A stretch of DNA of 5,769 nucleotides, from positions 1-5,769 of the forward strand of contig CALGAS010000230.1 in assembly GCA_937959175.1 (NCBI GenBank), written 5' to 3'. A program made the translations under genes and the position numbers. This DNA is from an uncultured bacterium (GTDB lineage: Bacteria; Planctomycetota; Planctomycetia; Pirellulales; UBA1268). Position 1 is the first letter of the stretch. Every line of letters begins with the position of its first letter. The notes beneath the pieces were generated by a model. The model was not told where the DNA came from. It saw only the letters and a list, made by a program, of their open reading frames with translations, and searched no databases. Shown piece after piece: positions 1-5,769 of the stretch.

Positions 1-366
1 GAGGAACTCGCAATCCTCGGCGAACTGCTCTTGCGAGGCGAGCAGACCGAGGGAGATCTCCGCGGCCGGGCCAGCCGGATGGATTCGATTCCCGATCTGA
101 CCACGCTCCGCGGCTTCCTCGACCGGCTCGCCGAACGGGGCCTGATTGTCTGGCTCTCGCCGCCCGGCCGCGGCCGGATGCTGACCCACGGCCTCTTGCC
201 GGATGAGAAGCTCGAAAAGGTCCGCCGCGAACTGGGCACCGCTGCCGCCGCCAAGCCGGCCGCTCGTCCCCGGGCGGCCGATCCCGATGAGCTGGCGGGC
301 CTCAGGCAGAAGATCGCCGAACTTGAGGCCGAGGTTGCCGAGCTCCGCCAACGGCTCGGCGAGTAA
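1..366 (+). CDS. yceH: YceH-like DUF480 family protein, C-terminal part (5' end outside window)
   Basis: The frame is open from the first base to the TAA at 364-366 and gives 121 visible residues. YceH proteins are about 215 residues long, so roughly the N-terminal 90-100 are missing. The first internal ATG at position 31 is not the start, because the conserved family segment begins before it. Visible residues 3-20 (LAILGELLLRGEQTEGDLRG) closely match the second winged-helix domain of E. coli YceH (a similar LLLRGAQTPGELRSRAARM stretch, from memory). An Ala/Pro-rich linker follows at about residues 77-94. The tail (about 96-121) has regularly spaced leucines and glutamates and looks like a short coiled coil, as in E. 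coli YceH. The molecular role of this family is not well established; its winged helices suggest nucleic-acid or protein binding. It is convergent with the ABC cluster, so the two are probably not co-regulated. Confidence 0.9.
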   Translation, partial: EELAILGELLLRGEQTEGDLRGRASRMDSIPDLTTLRGFLDRLAERGLIVWLSPPGRGRMLTHGLLPDEKLEKVRRELGTAAAAKPAARPRAADPDELAGLRQKIAELEAEVAELRQRLGE

Positions 367-392
367 GCGAACTGCATGCCCTTTCGGCCGCG
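367..392. other. Convergent intergenic gap (26 nt) between yceH and the ABC cluster
   Basis: This is the only clear gap between genes in the window apart from the 34 nt before the GTG start at 4978. A small perfect inverted repeat (GCCGC, loop GTCA, GCGGC; 387-400) begins in it and spans the stop codon of the fusion gene. Neither strand has a T-run after it, so I see no intrinsic terminator. Transcription from the two sides may therefore overlap or end by another mechanism. Confidence 0.6.
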
Positions 393-2510
393 TCAGCGGC
401 GGCGGGAGAGGGCGATGAGCGAGAAGCCGGCAAGCACCGCCACGGCGGCTGCCGCCACCAGCCAGCCGGGCATGTGGCTGGTGTCACCCAGGGCGAGCCG
501 GGTCTCATGCCGGTCGGCCAGGGCAACGAGCACCAGCGGCACGCTGTTGTGGGCGAGGTGGGCGAGCACGGCCGGGAGCAGGCTGCCGGTGGCGAGGGTC
601 AGCCAGCCAAGGACGATGCCGAGGATGAAGGTCTGGGGCATCCGCTCGGGAAGGAGATGGAAGCCGGCGAAGACGGCCGCCTGGAGCACCACCGCCACCG
701 CCGCCCTGCGGGCCCCCGGGCGGTTGCCGGCGATGGCGGACAGCAGCCAGCCTCGAAAGAAGGCTTCTTCGCAGACCGCCGGGAGGATCGCAATCAGTGC
801 CCAGGAGAGTGGCCAGGGGGAGGAGTCGATCAAAGCCACGATCCGCTCGGCCAGTTCCCGGGCCGAGGAAGAGAGATGGCTGCCGCGGATGGCCAGCGTG
901 ACCGCGGCAGCCACGATGAAGAGCCCCGCCCCCAGCAGCAGGCCGCCAAAAGCCGGCAACGGCCAGCGGATCGCCCGGGGCAGCCGCAGGCCGAAGGTGT
1001 GGCGGAGGTCGACCCGCTGCCAGGCCAGAAGGGCCGCCAGCGGGAGCATGAGGGCGAGTTGTTGAAACGGCACCGCGAACACCAGATTTTCGGGTGCCAG
1101 GCCCTGGGAGTACCAGAGGGCGGCAAAAGCCAGCAGGCCCGCCGCAAACCCCTGCATCGTCGAGGGCCGGCGTCGCCGAGCAGGCCGCAGCAGCACGCCG
1201 CCGGCCGCCTCGGGGCCTCGGAACAAGAGCTCCTCGTCGGCCAGGGCCGCGGCAGCGGCTCGCAGCAGAAGCCAGGTGACCGCGGCCGCCGAGAAGAGCG
1301 AGATGAGCAGCAGGATCACGGCCATCCCGGTCGGCTCGCCGGCCAGAATCGAGCGAGCCAGTGCGACCTGTCCGGCAAAGGGGATCATCGCAAACAGGAG
1401 GCCGCCCGTTGCCGGCAAAAGAGCCGAGCCGGAGAGGCCGCTGACCAGCAGAATCACCGGCGTGAGCGTGTTCTGCGCCTCCTTGCCGCTGCGGGAACCG
1501 CTGGTGACTGCCAGGCAGAGCGCCGCGGCGACCGCCGCCAGGCCGATGAAGGCTACCAGGGTGAAGCCGGCGGTCAGTGCCGTCTGGGCCGCATCGATCC
1601 CGAGGTCGTAGCCCGGGGGCAGAAACTTGAGCAACACCGCCGCGGTGCCGGCAATCGACACCGCGTTGACCAGCAGGGTCGCCAGCGTCACGGCCCAGAT
1701 CGCCAGAAACTTTCCGGTCACGATCTCGGCGGGGCTTGCCGGCGCGATCAGGAGCGTCTCGATGGTGCCCCGCTCCTTCTCACCGGCGATCGCATCGATG
1801 GCCGGATAGAAGGCGCCGGTCGCCGTCAACAGCGCGAGCAGCACGAGCACCCCGCCGGCGGCGGTCGGCACGATGCCTTCCATGGAGGCCGGTGGCTCGG
1901 CCTGGGGGCCGCCGATGAAGGACAGCGAGACAGGCTCAAGAACGCTTGGCGGAAGGCCCGCCAGCTCGACCCGCCGCTGGCGGGCGTCGTCGGCGAGGGC
2001 CTGCATCACGGCCACAAGGTGGGCTTGCCGACGGGCGTCGCGGGGGCGGATGGCCGAGGTGCGGGCCTCCAGCGGCACCGTGCTCCTGCCGTCGAGGGCG
2101 GCCAGGGTGCCGGGGGCGACCTGGATCCAGGCGTCGGCTGCTCCCTCATCGAGCAGCCGCTGGGCCTGGGCGGGATGAACCATTTCGATGGCCACCTTCG
2201 AGGGCCAGTCGGGTCGCTGGCGAAGCTCGTCCGTTCGGATCACGTCCTTGAGCCGGGCGGTGAAGGCGACCGCCTCCGGCCCCGACAGGATCAACACCAG
2301 CTGCCGCGGCGCCTGGCGGGCCTCCAGGTCGGACAACGCCGTCCGCAGGCCCAGGGTGCTGGCCAGTGCCAGCACCGGATACATCGCCATCGGCATCAGG
2401 AGCGTGACAAACAGCGTTCGCCGGTCGCGAACAAACTCCAGCAGGTCGCGGTGGGCGACCGCCAGGATGCTGCGGGAGCGACGGCCGGGAGTCCTGGCGG
2501 GCTGATTCAT
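393..2510 (-). CDS. NatB-like ABC-2 permease fused to CPBP (CAAX-protease-like) intramembrane protease
   Basis: This 705-residue membrane protein has two modules. The N-terminal half (about 1-420) is an ABC-2/NatB-type exporter permease. It has a basic cytoplasmic start, TM1 at about 33-52, a long soluble segment without TM helices (about 53-212), then several helices from about 214. The family's conserved segment GEKERGTIETLLIAPASPAE begins at residue 243. An Arg-rich linker (about 440-449) leads to a CPBP/Abi domain (about 450-705) with multiple helices and all expected motifs: EExxxR at 581-586, FxxxH at 614-618 and HxxxN at 651-655. In Rce1-type enzymes the matching Glu and His residues are catalytic, so the domain may be active. 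Start choice: ATG at 2510 overlaps the TGA of the NatA-like ATPase as ATGA. An in-frame ATG at 2636 would overlap that gene by 130 nt with an implausible Cys/His/Arg-rich leader. The paired ATPase is almost certainly the neighbour. Substrate and protease target are unknown. Confidence 0.92.
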   Translation of the reverse strand: MNQPARTPGRRSRSILAVAHRDLLEFVRDRRTLFVTLLMPMAMYPVLALASTLGLRTALSDLEARQAPRQLVLILSGPEAVAFTARLKDVIRTDELRQRPDWPSKVAIEMVHPAQAQRLLDEGAADAWIQVAPGTLAALDGRSTVPLEARTSAIRPRDARRQAHLVAVMQALADDARQRRVELAGLPPSVLEPVSLSFIGGPQAEPPASMEGIVPTAAGGVLVLLALLTATGAFYPAIDAIAGEKERGTIETLLIAPASPAEIVTGKFLAIWAVTLATLLVNAVSIAGTAAVLLKFLPPGYDLGIDAAQTALTAGFTLVAFIGLAAVAAALCLAVTSGSRSGKEAQNTLTPVILLVSGLSGSALLPATGGLLFAMIPFAGQVALARSILAGEPTGMAVILLLISLFSAAAVTWLLLRAAAAALADEELLFRGPEAAGGVLLRPARRRRPSTMQGFAAGLLAFAALWYSQGLAPENLVFAVPFQQLALMLPLAALLAWQRVDLRHTFGLRLPRAIRWPLPAFGGLLLGAGLFIVAAAVTLAIRGSHLSSSARELAERIVALIDSSPWPLSWALIAILPAVCEEAFFRGWLLSAIAGNRPGARRAAVAVVLQAAVFAGFHLLPERMPQTFILGIVLGWLTLATGSLLPAVLAHLAHNSVPLVLVALADRHETRLALGDTSHMPGWLVAAAAVAVLAGFSLIALSRRR

Positions 2511-3244
2511 GCCGGCGGTCCCCCGGCGATGGCCGCGAAGAAGGCATCCTCGAGCGAGCCGGCAGGGCCCGCCAATTCGTCCCGCGTGCCGGTGGCAACG
2601 ATGCGGCCGGCATCGATGATCAGGAACCGATCGCACCGCCGCTCGATCTCGTGGAGCCGATGGGTGGAAATCAGCACCGCCCGCCCGTCGCCACGGAGTC
2701 GCTCCAGATGCTCGAGCAGATCGCGGGCTCCGCGGACATCAAGCCCGGAGGTTGGCTCATCGAGCACCAGGGCCGGCGGGTCGTGCACCAGCGCCCGCCC
2801 GAGGGAGACCCGCTGCCGCTGGCCGGTCGAGAGCCGGCCGCAGGGCCGCGTCCCGCAGGTCTCCAGGCCGAGGGCCGCCAGCAGCTCGGTAACTCGCGTG
2901 TTGATCGTCGTCTCGTCGAGGCCGTGGAGCCGTCCGTAGGAGACGAGCACCTCCCGGGGCGTCAGCCGGTCGGGCACCCCGGTCGTCGCGGAGAGATAGC
3001 CGAGGTGCCGGCGGACGGCCAGCGGCTCACGGATGATGTCGTGGCCGGCGATCCGCGCCGTCCCGGAGGTTGGCCTGAGCAGCGTGGCGAGCATCCGCAT
3101 CGTCGTCGTCTTGCCAACGCCGTTGGCTCCCAGCAGCCCGACCATCTCGCCGCCGGCGACCGAGAACGAGACGTCGTCCACGGCCCGGACGATCCCGCCG
3201 TCACCGCTGCGAAAGTGTTTGACGAGCCGGTCGGCTTCGATCAT
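2507..3244 (-). CDS. NatA-like ABC transporter ATP-binding protein
   Basis: This is a 245-residue cytoplasmic ATPase that should power the NatB-like permease encoded directly downstream. It has Walker A GANGVGKTT at 39-47, the ABC signature LSTGQ at 138-142, Walker B with the catalytic glutamate (LVLDEP, E163), a D-loop GLD at 167-169 and the switch histidine H195. Where most ABC ATPases carry the Q-loop glutamine, it reads GYLSATTGV (82-90) with no Gln; B. subtilis NatA also lacks it there, which supports a NatA-type assignment. The ATG at 3244 places Met-Ile at the usual family N-terminus, follows the upstream permease stop by 1 nt and has a GGAGGA Shine-Dalgarno. The stop overlaps the next start as ATGA. 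NatA-NatB of B. subtilis exports sodium, but that substrate should not be assumed here. It could equally be a generic ABC-2 exporter ATPase. Confidence 0.95.
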   Translation of the reverse strand: MIEADRLVKHFRSGDGGIVRAVDDVSFSVAGGEMVGLLGANGVGKTTTMRMLATLLRPTSGTARIAGHDIIREPLAVRRHLGYLSATTGVPDRLTPREVLVSYGRLHGLDETTINTRVTELLAALGLETCGTRPCGRLSTGQRQRVSLGRALVHDPPALVLDEPTSGLDVRGARDLLEHLERLRGDGRAVLISTHRLHEIERRCDRFLIIDAGRIVATGTRDELAGPAGSLEDAFFAAIAGGPPA

Positions 3245-3245
3245 C

Positions 3246-4016
3246 TCAGACTTCCTCCGAGGGAGGAAACTGCCGCCAGGAAAGGATCAGCCCGGCAGCC
3301 GTCAACAGCGTGATCGCCAGGCTGAAGACGGCCAGCACCTGAACACCGGCCGACTGGTCGTCCACGAGCAGTTGGAGTTCGGGAGGCAGCTGCCGTCGCC
3401 AGCCCATCCAGTCCACGAGCAGGCTCCGCAGCCGGAGGCTGACTGTCAGCTGATTGACGACCGCCGGCAGGAACCCGGCCAAATACTCGACCACGATCGC
3501 GGCCACGACGCTGGCGACGAGAGCCCGCTTGGGCATGATCACGGCCGGGAGGGCAAACAGCGCCGCCCGGCCGCAGCAGGAAAGCAGGATCAGCGCGGCG
3601 AAGATCCAGCCCAGCCTGCCGGAAGCCGGTAACCCGGCCGCTGCGAGCGACAGCAGGAGGGAGAAAAGGCCCACCAGCGCCGTCCAGGAGACTGCCGCCA
3701 GGAACGTGCCGGCCAGCAGCGACCAGCGGCCGCCGGGGCGGACGACAACGTGTTGCCAAGTGCCCCGCTCGAGCTCATCGGCCACCACGGGGCACATCGT
3801 GACCAGCAGGCCGAGCATGCAGATTGCCTCGGGGATCAACGCATAGAGCAGCAGCACCGCCGCATCGCGATCGAGACTACCCGAGATTCGCCGGGCAGCC
3901 AGCACCACGGCGGCTGGAAAGGCCGCCCCGGCGGCCGCCAGGAGCAGCCGTTGCGGTGCCAGCAGCCGTCGCCATTGAAAACCGGCGACGGCCAGGATGC
4001 CCCGCCCACTGATCAT
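3246..4016 (-). CDS. ABC-2-type permease subunit, 6 predicted TM helices
   Basis: This 256-residue membrane protein has about six hydrophobic helices (near 23-41, 54-76, 99-125, 137-160, 165-187 and 226-246), the usual number for an ABC-2 permease. The segment ADELERGTWQHVVVRPGGRW (from residue 79) followed by a helix matches the family pattern in which an E-R-G-T stretch after TM2 contacts the ATPase. A hydrophilic stretch at about 195-225 separates TM5 and TM6. The start ATG at 4016 overlaps the TGA of the preceding ATPase as ATGA and has a GGAGG 7 nt upstream, so this start is well supported. It sits between two ATPase genes. The ATGA coupling to the upstream one suggests that ATPase as its partner, with the NatA-like ATPase serving the NatB-like permease. 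The substrate cannot be inferred, and I do not recognise a named subfamily. Confidence 0.88.
   Translation of the reverse strand: MISGRGILAVAGFQWRRLLAPQRLLLAAAGAAFPAAVVLAARRISGSLDRDAAVLLLYALIPEAICMLGLLVTMCPVVADELERGTWQHVVVRPGGRWSLLAGTFLAAVSWTALVGLFSLLLSLAAAGLPASGRLGWIFAALILLSCCGRAALFALPAVIMPKRALVASVVAAIVVEYLAGFLPAVVNQLTVSLRLRSLLVDWMGWRRQLPPELQLLVDDQSAGVQVLAVFSLAITLLTAAGLILSWRQFPPSEEV
3253..3258 (-). promoter_or_regulatory. Shine-Dalgarno GGAGGA for the NatA-like ATPase
   Basis: On the minus strand GGAGGA lies 8 nt upstream of the ATG at 3244, within the last codons of the upstream permease gene. It supports the chosen start and shows that this genome uses classical ribosome binding sites at least here. 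Confidence 0.75.
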
Positions 4017-4978
4017 GGCCGAGCCTCCACTGCCGCGGCTTTGGCGACAGCCGGTCCGATGCCGCGGTGGAGTTGCACCAGCCGGTCGAACACGGCCTCG
4101 AGCGACCGGTCGCCAGCGTGCAGCACGCGGAGGACGATCTGCTCCTCGGCAGCCACCGTCGCGAGTTGGCTGGCCAGGGCCCGGGGCTGGCGAGTGCCGA
4201 TCCGCAGTCCGTTGCCACCTTCAAAGCGGAGGCTGTCGACCAGCCCGCCGCGGCAGGCGGCCGCTGCCAGTCGTCCGGGCTCATCGGCCTCCAGATGAAT
4301 CTCGGCCGGCAGGGAGTCGACCAGCGCATGGATCTCCTCGACGTCGCCGCTGGCGACCAGCCGGCCGCCAAGGATCACCGCCAGGCCGGCGTCGAGGGCC
4401 TCGATCTCATGCAGGAGATGGCTGGCCACCAGAAGGCTCCGGGAACTGGCCCATTCGCAAACCATGGCAACGAGTTCATGGCGGGCCATCGGATCGAGGC
4501 CGATGAAGGGCTCGTCGAGGACCAGCAGGTCGGGCTCGTGGGCGATGCTGCCGGCGAGCTTGGCCCGTTGTCGCATCCCCTTGGAGAGCGTGGCCAGCGG
4601 TCGATCAATCGCCTCGCCGAGCCCCACCTGCTCGAGGGCGGCCGCCGCGGCCCGCCGGGCCGCCGCGGGATCGCGGCCGCTAAGTCGCAGCAGGTAGCTG
4701 ACCCACTCCCGGGGCGTGGCCCGCCGCTCGAGCAGGTCGCCGGCCGGGCAGTAGCCGATCCGGGCGAGGACGCGGCGGTTGCCAAAGGGCCGTTCCCCGA
4801 AGATCTCGACCCGCCCCATCGTGGGCCGCAACTGCCCGGTCACAAGTCCCAGGAGCGTCGTCTTCCCTGCTCCGTTGGGGCCCAGCAGACCGTGGACACC
4901 GGGACCGAGGTCGACTGTCAGGTCGTTGACCCCGATTACGGTGCCGTAGAGTTTCGTAGCGTGGTGGAGGGAGATCAC
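4013..4978 (-). CDS. ABC transporter ATP-binding protein with C-terminal extension
   Basis: This is a cytoplasmic ATPase of 321 residues from a GTG start. It has Walker A GPNGAGKTT at 33-41, signature LSKGMRQ at 131-137, Walker B LLVLDEP at 151-157 with catalytic E156, D-loop GLD at 160-162 and switch H187. The Q-loop region reads GYCPAGDLL (75-83), lacking the usual Gln. After the ATPase core, about 100 further residues (from about 215) resemble the regulatory C-terminal domain (DUF4162-like) often seen on exporter ATPases; this is judged by position and pattern only. Start: GTG at 4978 gives Met-Ile-Ser-Leu exactly where this family begins, but it has no Shine-Dalgarno and leaves a 34-nt gap. 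The alternative ATG at 5032 adds 18 residues, overlaps the upstream permease by 20 nt and has only a weak AGGG before it. I favour 4978 moderately. The stop overlaps the next permease start. It likely drives the flanking permeases. Confidence 0.93.
   Translation of the reverse strand: MISLHHATKLYGTVIGVNDLTVDLGPGVHGLLGPNGAGKTTLLGLVTGQLRPTMGRVEIFGERPFGNRRVLARIGYCPAGDLLERRATPREWVSYLLRLSGRDPAAARRAAAAALEQVGLGEAIDRPLATLSKGMRQRAKLAGSIAHEPDLLVLDEPFIGLDPMARHELVAMVCEWASSRSLLVASHLLHEIEALDAGLAVILGGRLVASGDVEEIHALVDSLPAEIHLEADEPGRLAAAACRGGLVDSLRFEGGNGLRIGTRQPRALASQLATVAAEEQIVLRVLHAGDRSLEAVFDRLVQLHRGIGPAVAKAAAVEARP
4024..4028 (-). promoter_or_regulatory. Shine-Dalgarno GGAGG for the 6-TM permease
   Basis: On the minus strand GGAGG lies 7 nt upstream of the ATG at 4016, inside the 3' end of the preceding ATPase gene. 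Together with the ATGA overlap it fixes this start and suggests coupled re-initiation. Confidence 0.75.
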
Positions 4979-5012
4979 GGGATAGCGGAAGGTGTGAGAG
5001 AGGCCGCGGGGC

Positions 5013-5769
5013 TCAGGCCCGGGCCGGGGCATCGACCCTGAGGAAGAGAACCCCCAGCGAGCCGAACGTGACGGCCGCAAGCATCGCCAGCGAGGGCAGG
5101 ACGGCCGCCAGCCGCCGTTCGATCCCGAAGATCCAGGCCTGCACGACTCCCTGGGCATGAAACAGCGAGAGCCAGGCCCAGCGATCAGCCGAGCCGTCGA
5201 TACCCGCGGCCCTGGCCAGCCAACTGAACCGGCGGGGCCGCGGGCGGGGCCGCGGCTTGGCGGCCTGCCCGGCAGCGTCATCGCCAGCGGTCAGGCTCGC
5301 CTGCGGATCCGCCTGCGCGGTGGCATCGGCAGCCGAGAGGGCGCCGTGGGCGATCCAGCAGGCCACCCAGGTGGCGAACCAGGCGAAGGTGGCGATCCTC
5401 GTCTCGGCGGTCAACGATGAATAGGCCAGTGCCAAGAGCGCCGTCGGGAGCGTCACCGCGACGGCCGCCCCGGCGATCCGGAGGGGCAGATCCCAGGTGG
5501 CCAGGGCCACCGAGATGCTCGGGCTCACCAGCACGCCCACCAGCCAGACGGCCAGGGCTGGTAGGAGCGTGATCAGGCTCACGATCACCGCCAAGACCCC
5601 GAACTTCCCGAGGATGTACTCGAAGCGGGACAGCGGGCGGGTGAAATAAAAGAGCCAGGCCTTCGCTCGCAGGTCATCGGCAATCAGCCGCGGCGCGACC
5701 AGCCCCACCACGACCGCCAGGAGCATCGCCTGCGGGGCTCGCATGAAGGCCAGCAGGAGCCGCGACCAG
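5013..5769 (-). CDS. ABC-2-type permease, C-terminal part (5' end outside window)
   Basis: The frame stays open to the window edge (eight further codons upstream of the ATG at 5744), so the true start lies outside and 251 residues are visible. Helices are apparent near 13-30, 53-81, 96-119, 125-144 and 226-246. The segment LIADDLRAKAWLFYFTRPLS (from residue 28) followed by EYILGK is the typical ABC-2 permease pattern: a cytoplasmic loop that contacts the ATPase, then a helix. Between the last two helices lies a hydrophilic insert (about 148-215): Ala/Asp/Gln-rich, then a Pro-Arg repeat. The protein ends a little upstream of the ATPase gene (34 nt before its GTG, or 20 nt inside it if the ATG is used), so the two are probably co-transcribed and form one transporter. 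Substrate unknown. Confidence 0.88.
   Translation of the reverse strand, partial: WSRLLLAFMRAPQAMLLAVVVGLVAPRLIADDLRAKAWLFYFTRPLSRFEYILGKFGVLAVIVSLITLLPALAVWLVGVLVSPSISVALATWDLPLRIAGAAVAVTLPTALLALAYSSLTAETRIATFAWFATWVACWIAHGALSAADATAQADPQASLTAGDDAAGQAAKPRPRPRPRRFSWLARAAGIDGSADRWAWLSLFHAQGVVQAWIFGIERRLAAVLPSLAMLAAVTFGSLGVLFLRVDAPARA
5232..5255. repeat. Perfect 12-bp tandem duplication encoding a Pro-Arg repeat
   Basis: The unit GCGGGGCCGCGG (plus strand) occurs twice back to back with no mismatch. On the coding (minus) strand each copy encodes Pro-Arg-Pro-Arg, giving an eight-residue alternating stretch within the hydrophilic insert between the last two helices of the partial permease. Twelve bases keep the frame, so copy number could vary without breaking the gene. 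Confidence 0.85.

Noticed and set aside
387..400. Inverted repeat GCCGC-GTCA-GCGGC as a rho-independent terminator
   Set aside because: The stem is only 5 bp and neither strand shows a following T-run; such repeats are common by chance in high-GC DNA.
2511..2636. N-terminal extension of the fusion protein to an ATG at 2636
   Set aside because: It would overlap the ATPase gene by 130 nt and add a Cys/His/Arg-rich leader unlike any permease start, whereas ATG 2510 makes a classic ATGA overlap and precedes a normal NatB-like N-terminus.
474..2939. An 821-residue open frame on the plus strand, antisense to the fusion gene and the NatA-like ATPase
   Set aside because: It is Gln/Arg/Gly-rich with no recognisable motif, crosses the junction of two well-supported minus-strand genes, and is the expected by-product of high-GC codon use. 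Other long plus-strand frames (2651-3313, 4067-5041) have the same origin.
5033..5281. N-terminal extension of the first complete ATPase to an ATG at 5281
   Set aside because: It would overlap the permease gene by about 270 nt and encode a low-complexity Pro/Arg/Gly/Ser stretch before a complete ABC ATPase domain.
5742..5744. ATG at 5744 as the start of the right-edge permease
   Set aside because: The frame stays open to the window end with hydrophobic codons (Leu-Leu-Leu-Ala-Phe) just upstream, and ABC-2 permeases have at least one more N-terminal helix, so the gene is cut by the window.

Overview
The window is a dense, high-GC bacterial stretch with almost no non-coding DNA. A permease fused to a CPBP (CAAX-protease-like) domain, next to NatA/NatB-type ABC genes and a YceH/DUF480 gene, fits a planctomycete best. 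This is an inference from gene content and base composition; no rRNA or other phylogenetic marker is present.

Layout. Positions 1-366 (+ strand) hold the 3' part of a yceH-like (DUF480) gene. After a 26-nt gap, everything else is one minus-strand gene cluster that is transcribed from the right edge toward position 393. In transcription order it contains: (1) the C-terminal part of an ABC-2 permease (5769-5013, start outside the window); (2) an ABC ATPase (4978-4013, probable GTG start); (3) a second, 6-TM ABC-2-like permease (4016-3246); (4) a NatA-like ABC ATPase (3244-2507); (5) a 705-residue protein joining a NatB-like ABC-2 permease to a complete CPBP putative intramembrane protease domain (2510-393). 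Junctions 2/3 and 4/5 are ATGA overlaps, and junction 3/4 has a 1-nt spacer. Genes 3 and 4 each have a GGAGG Shine-Dalgarno inside the preceding gene. The cluster therefore looks like one translationally coupled operon whose promoter lies beyond position 5769.

Function. The simplest reading is two membrane exporters made together. ATPase 2 would drive permeases 1 and 3. The NatA-like ATPase 4 would drive the NatB-like half of protein 5. The substrates cannot be read from the sequence. The CPBP half keeps every recognised motif (EExxxR, FxxxH, HxxxN) and so may be an active protease, but its target is unknown. There are no RNA genes, mobile elements, CRISPR arrays or clear terminators. The rest of the sequence is ordinary coding DNA; the points most worth a second look are the fusion protein, the loss of the Q-loop glutamine in both ATPases, and a 12-bp tandem repeat in the partial permease.
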